Source of the DNA: Apostichopus californicus
Taxonomy: Eukaryota; Echinodermata; Holothuroidea; Aspidochirotida; Stichopodidae
Direction of reading: 5' to 3'
Assembly (NCBI GenBank): GCA_020650975.1
Contig: JAIPMN010002269.1
Coordinates: 1-64,000, forward strand
Length of the DNA stretch: 64,000 nucleotides
Part shown: positions 61,301-64,000 of the stretch, piece after piece
Position numbering within the stretch: position 1 is the stretch's first letter
How the letters are laid out: every line of letters begins with the position of its first letter
Notes under the pieces: model-generated
Told to the model about the DNA's origin: nothing
The model's database searches: none
The model's input: only the letters and a program-made list of their open reading frames with translations
Translations under genes and position numbers: made by a program

Positions 61301-64000
61301 TCATATCGATAGAATTGCTGCCAGGGTAAGGTGTAAGCTTACAGTGACTAAATGCAGACGAACTACTCTACAAATTCACTACTGTAGGTCTCAGCAACAA
61401 ATGATTTATTGAACTGAGTAAAACCCTGACAAGTAAGAGCATAAAATTTGTAATGCCAGGTGTCTGCAATACAAACTAGTCTGCAACAACTTCTCTGAAT
61501 AGAAAGACTTACATAGTACTATTTCGTATATAAAGGTTCTTCTACTGGTCAGCCTAGCTGGTGGTATTTGAAGTAGGAGAAGCCTGCCAAGTGCTAAAAC
61601 TGTGTGTAAGATTTCACATCATGGACAGGCCAATGTACACCCCAAACTGTACAGTAAAATATCTTTCTTAGTTCTAGTTACAGTATAAATATTTCAGTGA
61701 GTAATAAACTGCCATTATGATTTATATGTTTAAAGATATATTTCTTATTCTCTGTGAACTTTTGTTTCTTTCAGCTTTATATCGGGTCAGCTTTAATGGC
61801 ACAGGATCTCTGTCCTATTGTAAATTTCAAAACAAGATTTTGTCATCTTTCTCTTCAAAAATCATTACTGGTCCACATAGACAGTTCTTCTTCGTGTTCC
61901 ATTAAAAATGAAATCTTTTGCTTATTTTCACAACAATTTGACAATAGCCAGGTTTTGGCACAGTTTCGGTAGGCTACACTATAAGTTAGAACCATATCAT
62001 GTGTCTGGCTGATCTCTTGAGTACTGAGCAATTTAGAACTTTTTGGTTAAACTTTTTTTTTTCTTTATGAGTGAAATAGAACAAGGAATGTAGAGGTCTA
62101 CTCTTACAGACCAGTGGCAGTTAGTACCCTGGAAAAATGGGGAGATATTAAAGATCAAATGTATTGCACTTGGGTATTACAGACAACATGTTTGAATTAC
62201 AAACAGATAAATCTGTGAAAAAATATAGGTCTCTAGTTGTTATGCATTTAATACCACCTAGCTAAGCATTTCAATCCCACAACCTTACATGTAGACCTAA
62301 TTAAAAATGTTATATATAGCCTAAGAATGGCTCAGAATGCACTTATTTTACATCTTAAAAAGTGTTCTCCTTCTGTTTTCTGATAAAGACATTGGCTTCA
62401 ACCACCCTAGGGCCACACCCCCTACTTTACAAAATCCTGGATACACCCCTGTAGTGTATGATCCACATGCATTCATGACTGTATAGCAAGGCTAAGCAAG
62501 CCTAAAGAGGATCTTCAAATTTGTAGTACAGGTAGTCTTCAAAGGAATCGATCAAGCATAAAGTTGCAGAACTGTTCAAAACTTTGTATTTAGAGGGCTC
62601 ACCACTATCATCAGTCTCATGTGGCTATACAGTGTGATACATTGCCATTTATTTCAAGGTTATTTTCTCTCTCTGCACCCATACATAGTTGCTAAAACCT
62701 ATATAAATTATAAGTGAAGTAAATTAGTTCATACTTATGGGGACAATGAAAGAAAGTTTTCATCCTTTTTCAATTTCTCATCCAGCATTACTTTTTCAAT
62801 TATTGTTTGCTTAAATACTGTGCCAAAAAGTGGTGTGTACATAGTTGTCAACTAGATGAACTTGTCTACCGGCATTCGAAAGATAACCTCCAAAAGTGCA
62901 CCCATCTCTCTCATCGTCCCTCCCTCCCCCACCCTAACCGGTCCCTTTTTTTGTAGACTAGCTCTATATGAGTTCGCAAACTTAGGCTCTAGAAGCTATG
63001 TAATGGTTACATTTATGGAGAGAAAATAATGTTGACCTACACAAAGGCTAGGCCTGTAGCAATTAAAGTATGTTTTCATCCCTTCCCAACAGCCATGATC
63101 GAATCAAACTAAACTGTCACTTTAGGCCTAATTCAATCATTAAAACAGTCTGTTGGGTGTGCCTTTGGACCTAAACATTGTCCAATGAAACATCAATTGT
63201 GATTTTATGAGAGGCATCAACAATTCAAGGCCGGCACAAATGGGGGATGCAAAGTAGTCTGCAGGGGGCATGGCTCCCGTGCCCCGGCCTCACTAGAGAG
63301 CTATGGGTGCCTTGGCCCAGAATGTAATGTCATACTCCCATAGGGCATAAGCTTAGGCCTACTGTAGGTCTGTTAGGATTAGGAATAGCCAAAGTATTAG
63401 CTATAGACCAGGCATTGGCTAGGTCAACGCCGCACACTGTACAGTAAGATTAATCATCCCAAGACCTAGGCTATGCAAGAATGATACTCACCAGTATCTG
63501 CATGGTGATCAGCTCCAATACCATCGAATATTTCTACGTCTGGGTCTACAATAGCACCTTCAATTTTGCCTTGAGCCTGGAGATCCATTTCAGCATCTAG
63601 GCCTACCTGGACTTCTACCTCTGTACTCGTGGGTCGTTTCAATTCCCTTGGAGACGGGACATCCACTTCAAGATGGCCAGAAGGCGGTCGACCTTTTCCG
63701 TATGTGTCATCATCCTTTCCTTTGGTCTTCTTAGAAATTCCGAACTTTGGTAGAAAATTTCCGGACAAAATTCCTTTCCGTTTCTTTTTCCTTTTACGTT
63801 TTGCTTTTGCTGCCTTATCCTGGCTTTTGTCATCGTCCGAAGAACTCGAAGAGGAGCTAGAGGAACTATCCGTTCTATGTCTTTTACCTTTGCCATCAAC
63901 ATCATCTTCTCGATGCTTTTCAAATACACCACCTGCTAGGCCTACACTGACGTTTGCACTGCCATTTCCCTTGTCAGGGGTTTCAATATCAGCATCGATA
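37021..64000 (-). CDS. AHNAK-like giant repeat protein (gene span, partial)
   Basis: Three exons (63,492-64,000; 56,340-56,498; 37,021-46,344) join in consistent phase and encode over 3,300 residues. The 5' part, where a PDZ domain would be expected in AHNAK, lies beyond the right edge. AHNAK proteins are very large scaffold proteins of the cell cortex and nucleus made of repeated, mostly disordered Val/Asp/Pro strands. Here the strands read like DVDVDISVPDVNLPVVSG, and about fifteen modules in the giant exon, plus one in the 63.5-kb exon, carry a Ser cluster, a Lys run and a LPKFKGKG motif. The end (SPKGRLGLFKKGRGK) resembles the AHNAK C-terminal SPKGKFSLFK region. Periaxin-type or other repeat proteins of the same superfamily are alternatives. 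Ser runs next to Glu/Asp look like CK2-type acidic phosphosites. The introns are about 10.0 and 7.0 kb. Confidence 0.85.
44542..45525 (-). repeat. 492-bp in-frame tandem duplication in the giant exon
   Basis: Two adjacent 492-bp units (44,542-45,033 and 45,034-45,525) are nearly identical at the DNA level. Each encodes 164 residues running from MQDSRQVAIGFG through HLSPPGDEDSDDDSDIDAYL and KKGKRKLPKFKFGKKKAGKG to TPQLEVDVESSP. The few differences include GFGIDH against GFGVDH and AAAIDVG against AVDIEVG. The unit is an exact multiple of three and keeps the frame. The other modules of this exon are far more diverged, so this copy is recent or homogenised by gene conversion. Confidence 0.93.
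46345..47400. other. AHNAK-like intron, right of the giant exon
   Basis: The 10-kb intron runs from 46,345 to 56,339. This first part is AT-rich without recognisable repeats or coding sequence. Confidence 0.5.
47401..48500. other. AHNAK-like intron, no feature
   Basis: AT-rich intronic DNA. A fragment at 48,405-48,480 (ACCGGTTGTAAGCC, TTTCTGGTTGTCTGAAGAGC) may be a short piece of dispersed family D. Confidence 0.35.
48500..48815 (+). repeat. dispersed family D, longest plus-strand copy
   Basis: Landmarks in order are GTAGGAGAGATGTGTAGG, GGTGAATGGAACACCAGCTTTTGG, GCAATGCAATCTGAATTTGATG, TCAACAACTAGTTGTTCACC, CAACCTCCAAAGCTGATTTTGG and TTGTCTGAATAGGAATTTGG. Short internal palindromes (ACAACTAGTTGT) are visible. 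Related copies occur at 18.3-18.6, 50.4 and 59.9-60.15 kb. No coding capacity or tRNA head is seen, so the class is unknown. Confidence 0.7.
49441..49800. repeat. about 32-bp minisatellite, about eleven copies
   Basis: Units of the form TTTGCTCACACACCCGTTGT plus GACACGTCT, varying in length by a few bases through extra CA pairs. The array is noticeably polymorphic between units (CACGTCT, CATGTCT, CAGGTCT). It sits inside the AHNAK-like intron. Confidence 0.9.
50240..50480 (+). repeat. dispersed family D, diverged copy
   Basis: GGACAACTTCCAAACC followed by GCTGATATTGGCTGTCTGAAG, AATTTTGTCATCTCGG and ACAACC aligns with the end of the copy at 48.5 kb. The left part is more decayed, and TTTTTGGCTGTCTGTACAACC near 50,262 suggests a second fragment. 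Confidence 0.5.
50900..52320. other. AHNAK-like intron, no feature
   Basis: AT-rich intronic DNA with a C10-type run near 50,897 and purine-rich patches. Short open frames show no protein-like content. Confidence 0.4.
52330..53480 (+). repeat. degenerate TTTGACCTC-type repeats
   Basis: The clearest part is 53,170-53,480, where the phrase set TTTGACCTC, a CATACCATGTACGAAGTTCA-like stretch and GAGTTATCGTGTTTACAA recurs about every 125 bp, more degenerate the second time (CCAAGTATGAAGTTAATCC, GAGTTACGGTTTTCACAAGC). A more decayed set lies at 52,350-52,790 (TTTTGACCTCTGTTGACC, GAGTTATCCTGTTTACAAAC), ending in a CACACGCATC region similar to CATACACGCATACACATGCC at 53,450. It is non-coding. Confidence 0.5.
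53885..54215 (-). repeat. dispersed repeat, copy 2 (inverted relative to 2.8 kb)
   Basis: Reverse complement of the 2,760-3,055 segment, including the first 110 bases or so of the 147-bp unit (GGGTGTGAAGACTCGCGC, GCCGGTAATCTGACCTAG, TTTCGAATGAGGTGTAACAG). Only one copy of the unit is present here, with no tandem array. It extends past the 2.8-kb copy by a passage between CAGACAGTA and AGCTGGACC, so that copy is the deleted one. Confidence 0.8.
55206..55231. other. G15 homopolymer and ten-base assembly gap
   Basis: A run of fifteen G (55,206-55,220) and one A are followed by ten undetermined bases (55,222-55,231). The gap was probably caused by the homopolymer; the true length is unknown. It is within an intron, so no coding sequence is affected. 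Confidence 0.95.
55232..56339. other. AHNAK-like intron, end next to the 159-bp exon
   Basis: AT-rich intronic DNA without recognised repeats; TATATA-rich near 55,570-55,590. Confidence 0.4.
56340..56498 (-). CDS. AHNAK-like internal exon, 159 bp
   Basis: Acceptor TGTACTTTTCCAG and donor AAAGA|GTAAGT. It encodes 52 full codons: HFKDVDTQTGSPRGNLDYEA, then KLGAPQSLGPLEVDVTSG and PEWSPRGFTPPNVK. Entry phase 2 and exit phase 1 match the neighbouring exons exactly: the junction to the left gives an Arg (AGA) and that to the right an Asp (GAT). The GPLEVDV stretch is AHNAK-like. Its frame has no long open reading frame of its own, so it is easily missed. Confidence 0.85.
56499..59900. other. AHNAK-like intron, no feature
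   Basis: First half of the 7.0-kb intron between the 159-bp exon and the exon at 63.5 kb. AT-rich, without recognised repeats or coding sequence. Confidence 0.4.
59925..60155 (-). repeat. dispersed family D, minus-strand copy
   Basis: On the minus strand it reads GTAGGATGTACAATGGAGGAGAG, GGATGGTGAACAGAATACCGGC, CAAATGCAATTTGAATTTGATG, AACAACTAGTTGTCTACCAGAC and CTGAACAGACATTTTGTC, in the order of the 48.5-kb copy. A C-rich run near 60,045-60,061 interrupts it. Confidence 0.7.
60156..63491. other. AHNAK-like intron, no feature
   Basis: AT-rich intronic DNA. A possible decayed family D fragment lies at 62,840-62,895 (GTTGTCAACTAGATGAACTTG, AAGATAACCTCCAAAAG). No coding sequence is recognised. 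Confidence 0.4.
63492..64000 (-). CDS. AHNAK-like exon, open at the window edge
   Basis: The frame is open from the right edge to the donor ACTG|GTGAGT. It encodes about 169 residues: an acidic DIETPDKGN stretch, a nine-serine cluster followed by DDDKSQDK, a basic AKRKRKKKRKG run and GNFLPKFGISKKTKGK. Then come LEVDVPSPRELKRP and IEGAIVDPDVEIFDGIG. This is a complete Ser-Lys-LPKF module, showing that the repeat architecture continues upstream of the giant exon. The left part of the exon at the protein level lies outside the window. Confidence 0.88.

Noticed and set aside
1-64000. LTR retroelement, endogenous virus, Polinton or CRISPR array
   Set aside because: No reverse transcriptase, integrase, capsid or envelope-like reading frame, no paired long terminal repeats and no spacer-type array were seen; the tandem arrays are satellites with no unique spacers.

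Overview
The window is animal nuclear DNA: AT-rich, intron-rich, crowded with tRNA-derived SINEs, minisatellites and C/G homopolymers, with no operon-like gene packing. The two genes present (an HSPA12-type heat shock protein and an AHNAK-type giant repeat protein) are animal families. Degenerate dispersed repeats with TTTGACCTC and GAGTTATCGTGTTTACAA phrases remind me of echinoderm and hemichordate genomes, so a marine deuterostome, perhaps a sea cucumber, is my best guess. That is inference; no marker gene settles it.

Layout. 1-14,697 has no gene I can support. It holds a 20-21 bp minisatellite (1.65-1.99 kb), a block of 147-bp, foldback, 160-bp and 49-bp repeats (2.8-5.65 kb), scattered tRNA-like pieces and low-complexity DNA. 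14,698-25,962 (minus strand) carries six exons of an HSPA12A/B-like gene, almost complete at the protein level; only the first few codons, the promoter and possibly one splice detail are missing. Its 6.7-kb intron contains an unrecognised coding-like stretch, a tRNA-like SINE piece and a hammerhead-ribozyme-like motif. 25,963-37,020 is intergenic and 3'-flanking sequence with SINEs, a 177-bp tandem duplication and a 29-bp minisatellite; one phase-compatible candidate for the last AHNAK-like exon lies at 31,966-32,147.

37,021-64,000 (minus strand) is the 3' part of an AHNAK-like gene: a 9.3-kb exon (37,021-46,344), a 159-bp exon (56,340-56,498) and an exon running off the right edge (63,492-64,000). 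The splice phases of the three pieces agree. The protein is built of repeated acidic Val/Asp strands punctuated by about fifteen serine clusters, each followed by a lysine run and a LPKFKGKG-type motif. A 492-bp near-perfect tandem duplication sits inside the giant exon.

Both genes lie on the same strand, AHNAK-like upstream of HSPA12-like. Nothing in the sequence indicates a shared function or transcript: one is a predicted cytosolic ATP-binding chaperone-like protein, the other a scaffold-like giant. The most distinctive structure outside genes is the repeat complex at 2.8-5.65 kb, including seven copies of a tRNA-headed unit at exactly 160-bp spacing.
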